A stretch of DNA of 64,000 nt from Phlegmacium glaucopus (lineage: Eukaryota; Basidiomycota; Agaricomycetes; Agaricales; Cortinariaceae): contig MU130381.1 in NCBI GenBank assembly GCA_015039465.1, positions 405,807-469,806 on the forward strand. Reading direction: 5' to 3'. The position numbers were made by a program, and so were the translations under genes. Below are positions 33,014-43,962 of this stretch, one piece after another. Below the pieces are notes generated by a model. That model did not search any database, was not told the DNA's origin, and was given only the letters and a program-made list of their open reading frames with translations. Each line of letters starts with the position of its first letter. Positions within the stretch are counted from its first letter, which is position 1.

Positions 33014-33556
33014 ACACTTTGGTGTTTTGTTGTTGTGCTATAGACTTATATCTACATGTTTTACTGAAAATGATCCATTTTGCATAATATGCTCGCAAAT
33101 TTGGAATAGACAGGAGATGCTTTTATAATAATAATTTGAAGATAACAATGCATTGTATTGAGTAGATACAAATGAAGAACATTAGTGAATAGTGAATGTA
33201 CGGAACCACCGACCCATCCTCCCTCTGAAGAAAGTCATAAAGACAGGATGCGGGTACTAAGACGTCCAATTGTTCGGAACACGGCCTGACACTCAAACGA
33301 CCGCATGGACAAACCAATGAAATGGAAAGAGCAAGTCATGAGCAACATGGGGAAATGACATGGCCGTGCTGCCGCACAAAGAAAAAAAAGATCAGAGACG
33401 GAGAAAGGTTTATATATTGCAGTCGTGGGAAAATTTAGGGCAGGCATAGATGGTCACGAGAATTGGCAGATATGGAGTTGCGACTCTGCTCAAATGCCTT
33501 GGATTCGTATGTGATATAAATACGCCCCAGCTCACATCCTGCAATCTCGTTGGATA
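33014..33556. other. Intergenic
   Basis: 3' flank of the ERV14 pair and promoter of the sugar kinase. No gene or repeat is recognised; minus-strand frames here have no motif. Confidence 0.45.
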
Positions 33557-34639
33557 ATGCCTCTTTACCTATGTGTTGATTGTGGTGGGACAAAGACTTC
33601 TGCTGCTATATGTGACGCATCTGGCACTATCGTTGGACACGGTTCGGGCGGTCCTTCCAACATCACCTATCTCACCTTAGATGCCTTTATAAATGCCGTC
33701 AAAGATGCTGTTGGAGCTGCTCTCAAGTCGGCTTGTCCGCCACCTTCCGATGTCCAGATAACACTCCCATACGTTGGAAAGTCCCCTTTTGCCGCCGCCT
33801 GGTTTGGGATATCTGGTGCAGACTCTCCAGCGGCCATTAAAAAGGTTACTGCACCTCTTTCAACCCTGCTGGGCATTCCAGTTGGCCTTAATCTCACCAT
33901 CGCCAACGACACTCATCTACTTGCGGCTCCTGTCCGAATGCACCCAGATGTAACGAATGCAGTTGCAGTCATTGCAGGTACAGGCTCTATTGCCGTTAGT
34001 TTTAGAGAGGTAGAGGGAAAGATTGAAGAACTAGGACGAGTGGGAGGTTGGGGGTGGATACTCGGAGATGAAGGCGGAGGATTTGATGTTGGCCGAGAAG
34101 CCCTCCGCCAAATCTTTATGGAAGAGGATAGAGCCTCAGTTACAGGCATCCGCCCTGTGCACAGCGAGCTGAGGGATCGCATTTTGGAACGATTTGGAGT
34201 AACAAATGTTATGGAAATCCTTACAGGAGTCTATCGCCCAGATCCACCCCCCGATGCAACCTCTCCTACAGACCAGACCACCTTACACACTTTTCCTCGT
34301 GAGAAACGCATCTCATCACTTCCTCCTTTCATCTTTGAAGCTGCCTTTGAACACAACGATCCTCTGGCAATGAACATACTCAAAACGTCCGCTCGGCACC
34401 TCTCTTCTCAAATTGGGATCCTGCTGGGAGAAGGTCTGGAATCGAGCCCTCGCAGCGTTAAAGCCAGTGAAAGTGTCATATCATTTGGTGGTTCTCTTGT
34501 TGGAATAGAAGGGTACAGAAACTTGATTCTGGACGATCTTAGGCAACGAGGACACGTCTTCCGATATATAAATTTCATCGACAACGCAGCTGCTGTCGGT
34601 GCCACTGGCCTTGCAGCCACCTACTCGTCTATTCCCTAG
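33557..34639 (+). CDS. NAGK: N-acetylglucosamine kinase (BadF/BadG ATPase fold)
   Basis: A single uninterrupted frame of 360 codons, unusual here for lack of introns. The phosphate-1 motif is YLCVDCGGTKTSAAICD, followed by GHGSGGPSN, ISGADSP, the glycine-rich phosphate-2 region AVIAGTGSIAVSF and the sugar-binding-type GGWGWILGDEGGGFDVGREA. These identify eukaryotic GlcNAc kinases of the BadF/BadG/BcrA/BcrD ATPase family, which phosphorylate GlcNAc at O6 in the cytosol for salvage from chitin or glycans. The C-terminal FGGSLVGIEGYRNLILDDL and FIDNAAAVGATGLAA complete the fold. A TRIM retroelement is inserted 36 bp after the stop codon, in the probable 3' UTR. Confidence 0.9.
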   Translation: MPLYLCVDCGGTKTSAAICDASGTIVGHGSGGPSNITYLTLDAFINAVKDAVGAALKSACPPPSDVQITLPYVGKSPFAAAWFGISGADSPAAIKKVTAPLSTLLGIPVGLNLTIANDTHLLAAPVRMHPDVTNAVAVIAGTGSIAVSFREVEGKIEELGRVGGWGWILGDEGGGFDVGREALRQIFMEEDRASVTGIRPVHSELRDRILERFGVTNVMEILTGVYRPDPPPDATSPTDQTTLHTFPREKRISSLPPFIFEAAFEHNDPLAMNILKTSARHLSSQIGILLGEGLESSPRSVKASESVISFGGSLVGIEGYRNLILDDLRQRGHVFRYINFIDNAAAVGATGLAATYSSIP

Positions 34640-34675
34640 TAGCCACGCAGGAACTTGAATTCATAGATTATTCGT

Positions 34676-34896
34676 TGAAAGGCTGCCTGTCGGAGAAGCC
34701 TCACTGAGCGGTCACACAGCTTGATAGGACCACGTTGTATTGTCGAGAACGAGACAGATACGAGTACGAGCGTAACGGTAAGAATATTGAAATAGGAAAT
34801 GAGAATCTCCCTATATACTGTCTGATCGCGTGACATGAATAAAAGATAAGATAAGGAAACCTCAACAGACGAGTAAGACTGGCATCCAGGCTTACA
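34676..34896. repeat. Left LTR of the TRIM element
   Basis: 221 bp, no gaps against the right LTR and nearly or fully identical by eye, which points to a recent insertion. Confidence 0.92.
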
Positions 34897-35191
34897 CTCC
34901 TCCCCACCTTAAAACATTTCCACCACCCCAAATCCAACCGTAACCAGACCTGACAATGATGAAAAACTCGGGTGACAAATTCGTGTAGAGTCGGTGCCAG
35001 AAAACCCATGACAGTCGAGGCAATTTATCCAGGGAAAAGAAAAATACTTCAAAAGGTCCGTGTAATCTGGCTGGTGCCCTGGCCTAACTCCTCCCCTCCT
35101 TTAAGGCATTTCCACTACCCCAAATCCAACCGTAACCAGATTTGACCATGATGGAAAGCTCAGGTGACGAATTTGTGTCGGTCGGTACCAG
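34897..35191. repeat. Internal direct repeat of the TRIM element (two copies of about 105 bp)
   Basis: Copy 1 (about 34897-35000) and copy 2 (about 35087-35191) share CCAAATCCAACCGTAACCAG and a downstream block around GGTGACRAATTYGTGT. Copy 1 touches the left LTR directly. Identity is roughly four bases in five. Confidence 0.75.
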
Positions 35192-35720
35192 ACAAACTAC
35201 AGCGGTGACGGAAATTGATACGGCACTGAACAAAAAACAATTAAAGGTCGGTAATATATAATCATCATCCGAGTAACGTTCCGACGTCGTTGGTGCGCCA
35301 AGACAGGCAGCAGTGAGAGCGGTCGTCGTGTGGAGTGGGTGGGATCGCGAGCGTGCCTTGGTAGGGTGTGGAAGCAGTCCTCGGGGCTTCAACACGATGA
35401 GCGCAGGTGATCGGGGTACACCGTTGTATGGAAACAAGCCGTGGCAGTGGCAACGGTCTCGGTTACTGACGGTGAGACGAAATCTTCGTCGACGTCAAAA
35501 CACGAGGTCGAGGCGAGGTGAAAACGTGGGTGACGCGAGGCAACAGCGACGACGAGGGTGGGTGGAAGTCGGCGCGGATAGATGGTTTGTGGTGGCGAGT
35601 AGAGCTGTGAAATGTTGTTAAGGAGCGTGCAGCGGGGCGATTAGAACGGAAGGGGTTTGTTGTCGTCTCGGGGCGAAAAGGAATGTTGTCGAAAAGAAAT
35701 GGCCGGTATCAAAAAAAAAG

Positions 35721-35941
35721 TGAAAGGCTGCCTGTCGGAGAAGCCTCACTGAGCGGTCACACAGCTTGATAGGACCACGTTGTATTGTCGAGAACGAGAC
35801 AGATACGAGTACGAGCGTAACGGTAAGAATATTGAAATAGGAAATGAGAATCTCCCTATATACTGTCTGATCGCGTGACATGAATAAAAGATAAGATAAG
35901 GAAACCTCAACAGACGAGTAAGACTGGCATCCAGGCTTACA
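35721..35941. repeat. Right LTR of the TRIM element
   Basis: 221 bp, same ends as the left LTR, followed by the target duplication TTCGT. Confidence 0.92.
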
Positions 35942-36074
35942 TTCGTTCTGGAAACGATAAACTTAGATAAATTTATTGTGATTTGTTGTGGCCGGCTCCT
36001 ATAGTTAGCACGATCCGCCACTCCAACTTTCAAGTTGTATCAATACAGTTGACCACAAAACCTCTACGTTGGCG

Positions 36075-37584
36075 ATGTATGGACTTGGCCCCTTAACGCG
36101 TCTTTTCTTGAGAACGGTGCAATTTTGCGCCGTTGTTACCTTTGTATCGGTGTCAGTTCTCTTTACCACGAACTTGCTCTTTGTCTCCCCGGTATCTGCT
36201 TTAATCTCCGGTCTTTTTGATTATCTTGTCTTGCGTCCGTCTTCTTGGATGTTCTCGGCGACAAATGCGTCCTATAGGCACCGCTCAGTCACCAATATAC
36301 CGAAACCTGCCTACTACAGACTGTCCGAGAAAAAAACAACAGAAGAGCCTCTCTTCTCATGGACCTCATCTGATGTTACGTTGAACCATGGACTCGGACT
36401 CGCGGCGCCTGTATCTATTGACCGACGTATTTTTCTTTCGAAGGCTTTCATGAATTCCATGCGTCCCAGCAACATTAAACCATATTTCTATCGTGCAAAA
36501 GGACATTTTGAGAGTGACGATGTCACAATCACCACCGTCATCACAAGCAACCGTTTCGAAGTTTTCCCCCGCTTAGTTGAGAAATACCAAGGTTGGTGCA
36601 TACTGCTTCTTTGTATCCTAGCTTATGATTTCTCTTTGATAGGCCCCATTTCTGTGACCGTTCATATCAAAGATGTCCTAGAGCATGTTCAAGAAGTCTT
36701 GGAGACTCTGCACGAAATGTATACCTCTTCAGAAGCTATGCAGACTTTTGTTGATGTCCACCTCATTGTTGATGCATTCGATCGTCAATTTAACACCTGG
36801 CGAAACATTGCACGGCTATTTGCACGAACAGACTTTGTGATGATGCTTGACATTGATTTTTACCTCTGTACAGATTTTCGGTCCGTCATAAGGCAAAGCT
36901 TCGCAATCTCAAGCCAGTTACGCGAGGGACGTGCGGCTCTTGTGGTTCCAGCGTTTGAATATGTGGATTATCATGAAGGAACAAATTATGCGACGTTTCC
37001 GAGCAAAAAAGCGGTGTGTCTTTTCACCAAAACTGCCGCAGACCATTGATCAAGATTTAGGGGTTGCTTTCTCTTGTAAATCGCCGTCGCATTCGCATAT
37101 TTCATGCATCTTGGGGCCCAGGGCATAATAGCACTGACTACAAACGTTTCTATGCTGCCTCTGCTGGGGACGTCTACAAAGTAACGCGATATCAATCAGC
37201 TTACGAGCCATACATCATCTTCAGAAAAGACGGCCCACCTTGGTATGAAGTTCAACGTCGTCAGTTACTTCTAAATGCTAATTTCATCTATATTGCATCA
37301 AGGTGTGATGAAAGGTTTGTAGGTTATGGCGGTAACAAAGCTGCCTGCCTATTCGAGATGTACTTGGCTGGCGTCTCGTTCTATGTATTAGCCGATCACT
37401 TTATAATTCATCAAAATCACCTCTACGAGGAATCCGCACGTAAAAGCGAGGTCAGTGGATGTTCATTTGAGTTCCGATTATTTCCATGTCACTATCTTCG
37501 GATCCGTCCCTCTTACAGCGCAAATACAATCGTAAAATTTACTCCGACTTCAAAGAAGAAGCTTGCCTGCGGTGCGCTTTATGA
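36075..37584 (+). CDS. Family 49 (LARGE-like) glycosyltransferase, type II membrane protein
   Basis: Exons are 36075-36591, 36643-37013, 37061-37450 and 37519-37584, all in phase. An N-terminal signal anchor lies at about residues 15-37 (AVVTFVSVSVLFTTNLLFVS), so the catalytic domain should face the Golgi lumen. The domain has TITTVITSNRFEVFPRLVEK, VDVHLIVDAFDRQFNTWRNI, the metal-binding DxD in MMLDIDFYLCTDFR, and RCDERFVGYGGNKAACLFEM, then LADHFIIHQNH. These match Glyco_transf_49, the family that includes the glucuronyl/GlcNAc transferase domains of LARGE and B4GAT1. Fungal members have unknown acceptors. The last exon is short and ends CLRCAL. Confidence 0.8.
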
Positions 37585-38382
37585 TATCAGCTTTTCCCCA
37601 TCTCCTCACACATAGGCCTTTTAGATATCTGACTGTATACCATAATCGTGGGATTCTCAACTCTACCTCGGCTGAAAATGCATTGACAGAATGCAAAAAA
37701 ATCAAGGCTGTAACACGAATGGCTGCGCAGGTATGTATTTAGTTGTGCGTCTTTCGAAATTTAACTCACTCTCTTTATAGTACTTCCGCGATGGACGATA
37801 GTAAGGTTGCCACAATCTCACACTTGCAGCGATACCCTATTTCGGACGTTTCCCGTCTTATATCCAGCGATTTCTGATATTAGAGCGGTCCTATCAATCT
37901 TATTTTGCAAAAATCCGAGGGCCTTACGCTTAGCGTCTGCCTTCAGCGTAATCAAGGCTCCGCTTTTAGAATGGTCTCTTTTGAAATGATCTTCTAGAAC
38001 GGCCTGCGTCCTCGCGAATATTCAACAAGCTTTTCAACCTCAAGTAGAATAACATGGGTGAAAATTCACGGTTTGCACCTGCATTCAACATAATCATGTA
38101 CAAAGAGCTGTGACCAGTGTATACGCCGATGCTCCGAGAGTATGACGATTTGCCAAGGGAGTTATCAAATAGAATTATCCGATCCTCGCTGAAGAACCCC
38201 CCCCAGCACAGAATGTCCCGTCATCTTCCATTGTCTTGAACTATGAAGCGTCCGAAAACTCCAGTCTATTTCAGGCTGAAAGCTTATGGTATCTCAGCTT
38301 GAACGCCACTGATGTCTGCAAGCTACATAAAGCCAGCTTATCTGTGGCATCTCAGCACGGTACTCAATTCCCCTGTTGAGAC
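37585..38382. other. Intergenic, about 800 bp
   Basis: Short frames follow the GT49 stop but none has a motif. A C run near 38200-38209 is the only simple-sequence feature. It presumably carries the MFS promoter. Confidence 0.4.
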
Positions 38383-40947
38383 ATGGAAAAGGAATCCCCT
38401 GCTCATGTTTACATCGAAAGCCACAAGGAAACACACTCGGGCGACCCTCATGACGATGGTGTCTTACTCGAAAATGACCTAAGGGCGTCTGCAGAAAGGC
38501 GACTCTTGAAAAAACTGGATTATCGCCTGTTGCCAACAATTGTGGTGATTTACATCACGAACTACATAGATGTGCGTCAACCACTGGGTTCGACAGTCTA
38601 CCTGCTCATGGACCTCGATATAGCGATCAGCTGTGACGTCTGCCCGACTTAGTGGACTTGAACAAGATTTACATTTGACGCGTGAGGGCCAAGTTATCCA
38701 CTATTATTTACAAAGAACATATTTTTCACCTCCTGGCAGCAATACAGTATTCCGTCGTGCTGGCGATCATATTTGCTGCATACTGTCCTGCTCAGATTCC
38801 CTCGAACATGGTGATACTCCCACTATAAATCTTTCTCCGTTCACTTTTCCTGAAGAACAATTTTCAGATTGTGAACAATATCACCAGGTTCGCCGGGAAT
38901 TGTCTTCGTGAATCCACAATGGCCTCATCATATCTCTTCCCAGGCCCTCGGTATATATTGGGACATGTGTTATTTTGTGGGGTTTGACCAGTTTGTTGGC
39001 TGGAGTACGTAAAAAACAGTGTTTGGCAATTTCAACGCTAATTTCTGATATAGGTGGTCCGAAACTTCGCAGGTCTCGTTGCATGTCGTATATTCATAGG
39101 ATTTCCTGAGGTAATATTTCGCTTCGAGTCATTTTCGTGTGCTAGATGAATTATCTGCAATATGCAGGCTGCTTTTTATCCGGGCTCTATGTATCTTCTT
39201 TCGCGGTCAGTGCCAGTGTCTACGATCCAAATATTAATAGTGTCTTGACTTCCTTCAAGCTGGTACACCAGAAAGGTCTGTATTTGTGACCCAACATTTA
39301 TATAATCGACAAACCAATGCTCGCAGGAGCTAGCACTTCGGTCCTGCATCCTGTATGCTGGTTTTATTATTTCGAATGCTTTTGGAGCCGTGCGTTTTTC
39401 GAATTCAGGTTCAAGATAATATTTCAATTATGCACCTAGCTCATGGCTGCCGGCATATTAAATGGCATGGAGGGTAAGTTGGGTACTAGAGGGTGGCGAT
39501 GGTGGGTGTTCTCAATATTTTTCAATACGTTTTTCAAACTTTGAACTCCTTTCGATTACGCAGGCTGTTCTACGTTGAAGTATGTCAGTTTTATTTGGCC
39601 ATCATTTCGATGATTCAATTGTCTTCAAGGGAGCTATAACTATCTTCGTCGGGCTTCAGGCAGTGTGAGTATCCCTCTCGACGAAATTCAGAAACATGAT
39701 CGACTTCTGTTAATGCAAATAGTTGGCTTTTACCTGATCATGTATGAATCCAATTGTTATATTGCCTCTACTCTGATCCGACTTATACTTACTAGCCTCA
39801 TAACACATGGTGGTTGTCGCCAGCGGAACAACATCTCGCCCGTGTGCGGCTGGCGGAAGACACAGGCGAGGCAGATGAGGATGGTGTGAACGATACGTAT
39901 GCCAAGCCCTTCACCGAGCATCTCGAAAATGACATAAATGGTACAGACCTTGGCGTGGATTGAAACTTGCTCTCAAAGACCCTAAGGTGTACATGTTTGC
40001 AATGTTCGGTTTCTGTGAAATTCTGGGACTTGGTTTCATCAATTTTTTCCCGACGTCAGTGACGGCAACGCTACTTCTTTTCTGGGGTTTCTGACATTTT
40101 TTTGCGCCGTTTAAAGTCTGGCTGCAACACTGGGTTTCACAACCACCATTACACTCTTACTTGCGGCGTACGTTACCTAACTCACATATATGCTCTTCGA
40201 CATTTACTTGACTATATATCACCTAGACCGCCGTGGATCCTTGCTACAGTTCTATGTATCATCAATGCTCGCCATGCCGGTAAACCAACAATGTAGTGTT
40301 TCAATTTGTTAGCTGACCCCTTTCTGATCAGATATGAGTGGCGAACGATATTGGCACATAACATCGTGGTTGTGGGCCGTCGTCTTTGGTTTCATCATCG
40401 CGCAGTCCACCATGTCTATTAGTGGTCGTTATGTATCTATGTTTTTAATGGCGTCCGGTTACGTCGGCTCTTCGATGACTTTGGTGTGGGTCAGTAACAG
40501 TATTCCTAGACCACCTAGCAAGCGCGCAGCTAGCCTTGCCCTCGTCAATGGATTTGCCAATTTAGGGAACCTGTAAGTCGAATGCCGGACTGAATATATT
40601 CATAACCTCAACATTGACTCATGCTCTAGAGTCACTTCCTTCGTTTGGAAAGTAGAATGGAGTCCCCAGTTTCGACCGTCTATGATAATCGGAATATGTG
40701 GCTTACTGGTTGCAATGATTTTTGCTTTTGGTAAGTGGGTCATATATTTCACGTAGTAGACAATTCACAGTGAGACTTTAAAGCTGTCCGTACAATGTTG
40801 ATTCGAGAAAACAAACAAATGGATCAAGAATATCAATTATCTATGGACGAAGCTAAACGAGAACGCATAGAACAGGCTGCCAAACTGGAGGGAATCACGA
40901 TTGCAGAGGCTATGGAGAAGCAACGTGGATTCCGTTACTTGTACTAA
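38383..40947 (+). CDS. MFS transporter of the allantoate permease (Dal5-like) family
   Basis: The start is MEKESPAHVYIESHKETHSG at 38383 and the stop is at 40945-40947. The gene has a dozen or so introns that splice into a continuous MFS protein. LLPTIVVIYITNYID leads into RSAVTSARLSGLEQDLHLT, then QYSVVLAIIFAAYCPAQIPS and RNFAGLVACRIFIGFPEAAF, then LYAGFIISNAFGALMAAGIL, with the second half AMFGFCEILGLGFINFFPT, VVFGFIIAQSTMSISGRYVS and LALVNGFANLGNL. About 12 membrane spans are expected. This anion:cation symporter group imports allantoate, ureidosuccinate, nicotinate, pantothenate and related carboxylates at the plasma membrane; the substrate is not readable here. A D-2-hydroxyacid dehydrogenase follows 200 bp downstream. 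Confidence 0.85.
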
Positions 40948-41146
40948 TATTTTACGTAAATCGTTGTAACGCCGTTGAAAGATAGTTTTAACTACGCTCA
41001 CCGACTTCGGACTCCGTCTTGCAAGTCGACGGTGTTATCATTTATTAGTCACGAGGCCGGCTTATCGAGCTACGAAATGATTGGCCATCTAAAGGAACTT
41101 GAACTCCGAGTCGAAGCTGGTGTAATCCATACCTCCACCTGTTGAT

Positions 41147-42397
41147 ATGCCACTGCCACGCATTATAATCTGCAGTAAGTGAACACTCCGTATCGATTTT
41201 ATGTTTCAAAATTTTAAAGCCTGAGAGCAGGTACATTGGTTTGGGCGCATGAGGATGTTAAGAAGTTGCTTGGTAATATCGCAGAGGTGATCGTAAGTAT
41301 AGCCTACCTTTTGCATGTCATTCAACCTCAAGGCTGATCATATCAGTATGTTGATTCTCCAGATCGAAAGTCATTCCTAGCCGATTTCGGTCCAGGAGGA
41401 AAGTATGAGAACACAGTTGGAATCTATCGTGAAAACGAGTCGGCGGCTAAAATTGGGATATTTGACAAAGCGCTTATCGATGGACTGCCGTCTAGCGTGC
41501 GATGGATAGCACACAATGGAGCAGGTTATGACCCAGTTGACGTCCACGCCTGCAAGGCCAAAGGTAGGCAACCTCCGTCTCCCACAAATTCCATATCACC
41601 TCATTCAACCTTGAAACAGGAATCTACCTTTCGAATACTCCGGGGGCCGTGGATGACGCCTCGGCGACAACCGCGCTGTACCTACTTATCTCTACCATCC
41701 GCCAATTCTCAATTGCAGAACGGTCCCTTCGAGCTCTGAAGTGGAAACCAGAGGGACTGAGTAAGATATCGCATGATTTGACTGGCAAAACATTAGCCAT
41801 CCTTGGACTCGGCGGAATTGGGACGCGTTTAGCTGTCCTTGTTCATGCTTTTCCGATGCGTGTTGTTTACCACTCTCGGCATAAGAATCCCAATGCACCG
41901 GACTTCTGCGAGTACTTCAAGAATGTGGAAGAGATGCTCGCTCAGGCCGATATTCTGAGTGTGCATGTACCCCTTCGTAAAGACACGGTTGGGCTTGTTG
42001 GTGAAAAGTGGATCAGAATTTTGAAACGCGGTGCGATTATAATCAACACTGCCCGCGGAAAGGTGATCGACGAGGACGCCATGATCAGAGCCTTGGAAGA
42101 CGGTCATGTGAGTGTATTAAAGGAATTTACTGTCTAAGTAAATTGACTAAATAATTTCAGCTCGCTGCCGTTGGTTTGGATGTCTTTCCAAATGAACCCA
42201 AAGTCAACCCGCGCCTCCTTGAATTTCCACAAGTCACCCTCCTACCTCATATGGGTACCGAAACTCAGGATACGCAGCGTAAGATGGAAGTACGTGCGTT
42301 GACAAATTTAAAGGATTTTGTGACCACAGGAATGGGAAAGGATTTAGTGGTTGAATTTAAGAGCAGTGGAGTAGCCAAGGTGAAGCAGAAAATGTAG
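41147..42397 (+). CDS. D-2-hydroxyacid dehydrogenase (glyoxylate/hydroxypyruvate reductase type)
   Basis: Exons are 41147-41174, 41228-41292, 41347-41563, 41620-42107 and 42161-42397; phases close throughout. The protein starts MPLPRIIICTGTLVWAHEDV. The NAD(P)-binding Rossmann loop is LAILGLGGIGTRLA, followed by QADILSVHVPLRKDT, the arginine motif IINTARGKVIDEDAM and the catalytic-type His in TLLPHMGTETQDTQ. These define D-isomer-specific 2-hydroxyacid dehydrogenases, which reduce 2-keto acids such as glyoxylate, hydroxypyruvate or 2-ketoisocaproate, mostly in the cytosol. Length (about 344 residues) is normal. Confidence 0.9.
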
Positions 42398-42611
42398 TTA
42401 AATCGACTGGGACTGATGCTTGTCCCTCTCACTTTCTCAAGTAATTTGGTGCAAATATTTATGAATAAATACCCAGCGGCGCCAGAGAGCTGTAGATTTA
42501 AGACATATATATTCCGATAACTTATAAGCGGCTTCATAAAGAATAAGCACGAGGTAGCCTCAAGGCCCTAAAGCTTATAAGGCTGCCAAAGAACTTCAAG
42601 TCTTTATCAAG

Positions 42612-43632
42612 ATGTCCTCCCAGCCAGAAAATAGCCAGGTGCTGCAACCAGCAGAAGCAATCGGGATGTCCGCACTATTTGATAACTTTTCGAATAGTCT
42701 GAGCGACCTGTGGGTTAAAGCAACAATGAACCGTGCGCATGGTTTAACGCTGCAAGTAGGAATACCGCTTTCGAACGCTTTGGAGCCGATAATCCACCGC
42801 CAGTGAGGCTCTGCAAAATTGTAGCAGGTTGAGTCTATACTCACGTTCAGTAGCAAAAGATAGATGAGACGATTAGATCCTACCTCGAAGAAATGCGTCG
42901 TCATGAGAAAGACCAGCAAAGCCTCTTAGACAAGATCCGACTAGGTTTTGCCGACGAGATTGAGAAACAAGTCGACACAGAAATAAGGTATGCACTCAGG
43001 TCGTCAATGGAGCAAAACCATCCGAATTGGAATTACAGGAACGACTTGGACAATATAATACGAAGCGAGGTTCTGAAACAAGTGGAGGAGCAAGTCAATG
43101 CTCAAATTGTTGAACACATTCCTGTAAGTCTGCAACAGCAGGCAGAAGAGACAAAAGAACAATTGCGGGATATAAAAACATCGCTCGCTAACTCGTACGT
43201 CCAGTAATTCATGATAATTAATTGCCAGTGTAGTGGTTGACATCAAGCTCCAAATTAGCGAAGCGCGGATTACCAATTCATATATTCAGAGTGGGGACTG
43301 GGATATGCCTCTCGCACCCATACTGAATTCCGAAGGAAAAAAGAGCAATCTTTATCCTTCAAACTTGAGATCATTGTTTGCCTATGACCGTAAGGATCAA
43401 TAGTTTCCTCTCTTCCTGCAAATAGATGATTTATTGTGAATCAGTTGAATCGGCGAAGACGCTCAATAAAGACTGCGGGCTTGTTGAAGCTGAGGAGCTA
43501 GACATGAATCTAAAACAGTTTTTGGCGCACATCGGTGAACCAATTTTGAATATGTTATCAAGATTACAACTGACCAAATCTCTCCATCTAGGAACGCGAG
43601 TGGAGGTGGTGGTTCAGAGCAAAGAAGACTGA
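42612..43632 (+). CDS. Uncharacterised coiled-coil protein
   Basis: Start MSSQPENSQVLQPAEAIGMS at 42612. The first intron begins after LTLQ at about 42753. The next exon is helical and charged (KIDETIRSYLEEMRRHEKDQ, then DNIIRSEVLKQVEEQVNAQI), which predicts coiled coil. Later exons read VVDIKLQISEARITNSYIQS, then SNLYPSNLRSLFAYDR, and the last exon (from about 43427) SVESAKTLNKDCGLVEAEEL to VEVVVQSKED. This short helical layout is common in mushroom-specific gene families without known function. I do not recognise a domain. Confidence 0.55.
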
Positions 43633-43962
43633 GATAGGTATCTTATTTTAGAACTTAAATTTCCGACAAGTTGGGATGGATGGCGGGATGTTAATGCAAA
43701 GCAGAAGCCGCCCGTAGAGACAAGTAGACATTTGACATGACAAATCGCGTACTTGGGTTGCTGACTTTGAACGGGCCGCAATTTGAAATGGATTATCATA
43801 GTACAAGTAGTATGAAGTCAACGCAACCGCTCAAAAGGGTTCGATGAAAGACAAAGAACGGTCAAATCCAGAAGGCACGTGGTTTTAGTCTGAGCGACAC
43901 AAGAGTGGTGCTTGGAGTCTTTCATCAGCATCTCTTCATTTTCCATATACCAATCTTACAGG
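43633..43962. other. Intergenic
   Basis: Nothing recognised; it should hold the promoter of the SAP-ankyrin gene. Confidence 0.45.

Larger units (their letters stand above)
34676..35941. mobile_element. TRIM-type LTR retroelement, 1,266 bp
   Basis: Two 221-bp direct LTRs start TGAAAGGCTG and end GGCTTACA, the classical TG...CA form. The pentamer TTCGT flanks both sides (34671-34675 and 35942-35946), a perfect 5-bp target duplication. The interior, 824 bp, has no gag or pol, so the element depends on other elements. An A-rich run ends right before the right LTR, and on the other strand a purine tract (GGTGGGGAGGAG) abuts the left LTR, so the transcription direction is unclear. Confidence 0.9.

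Noticed and set aside
34701..36033. Minus-strand frames reading MSRDQTVYREILISYF as a duplicated gene pair
   Set aside because: They lie inside the two LTRs; the duplication is the LTR pair, not a gene family.
38383..42397. MFS carrier plus hydroxyacid dehydrogenase as a metabolic gene cluster
   Set aside because: Only two adjacent genes with no third pathway enzyme or regulator; chance adjacency cannot be excluded.
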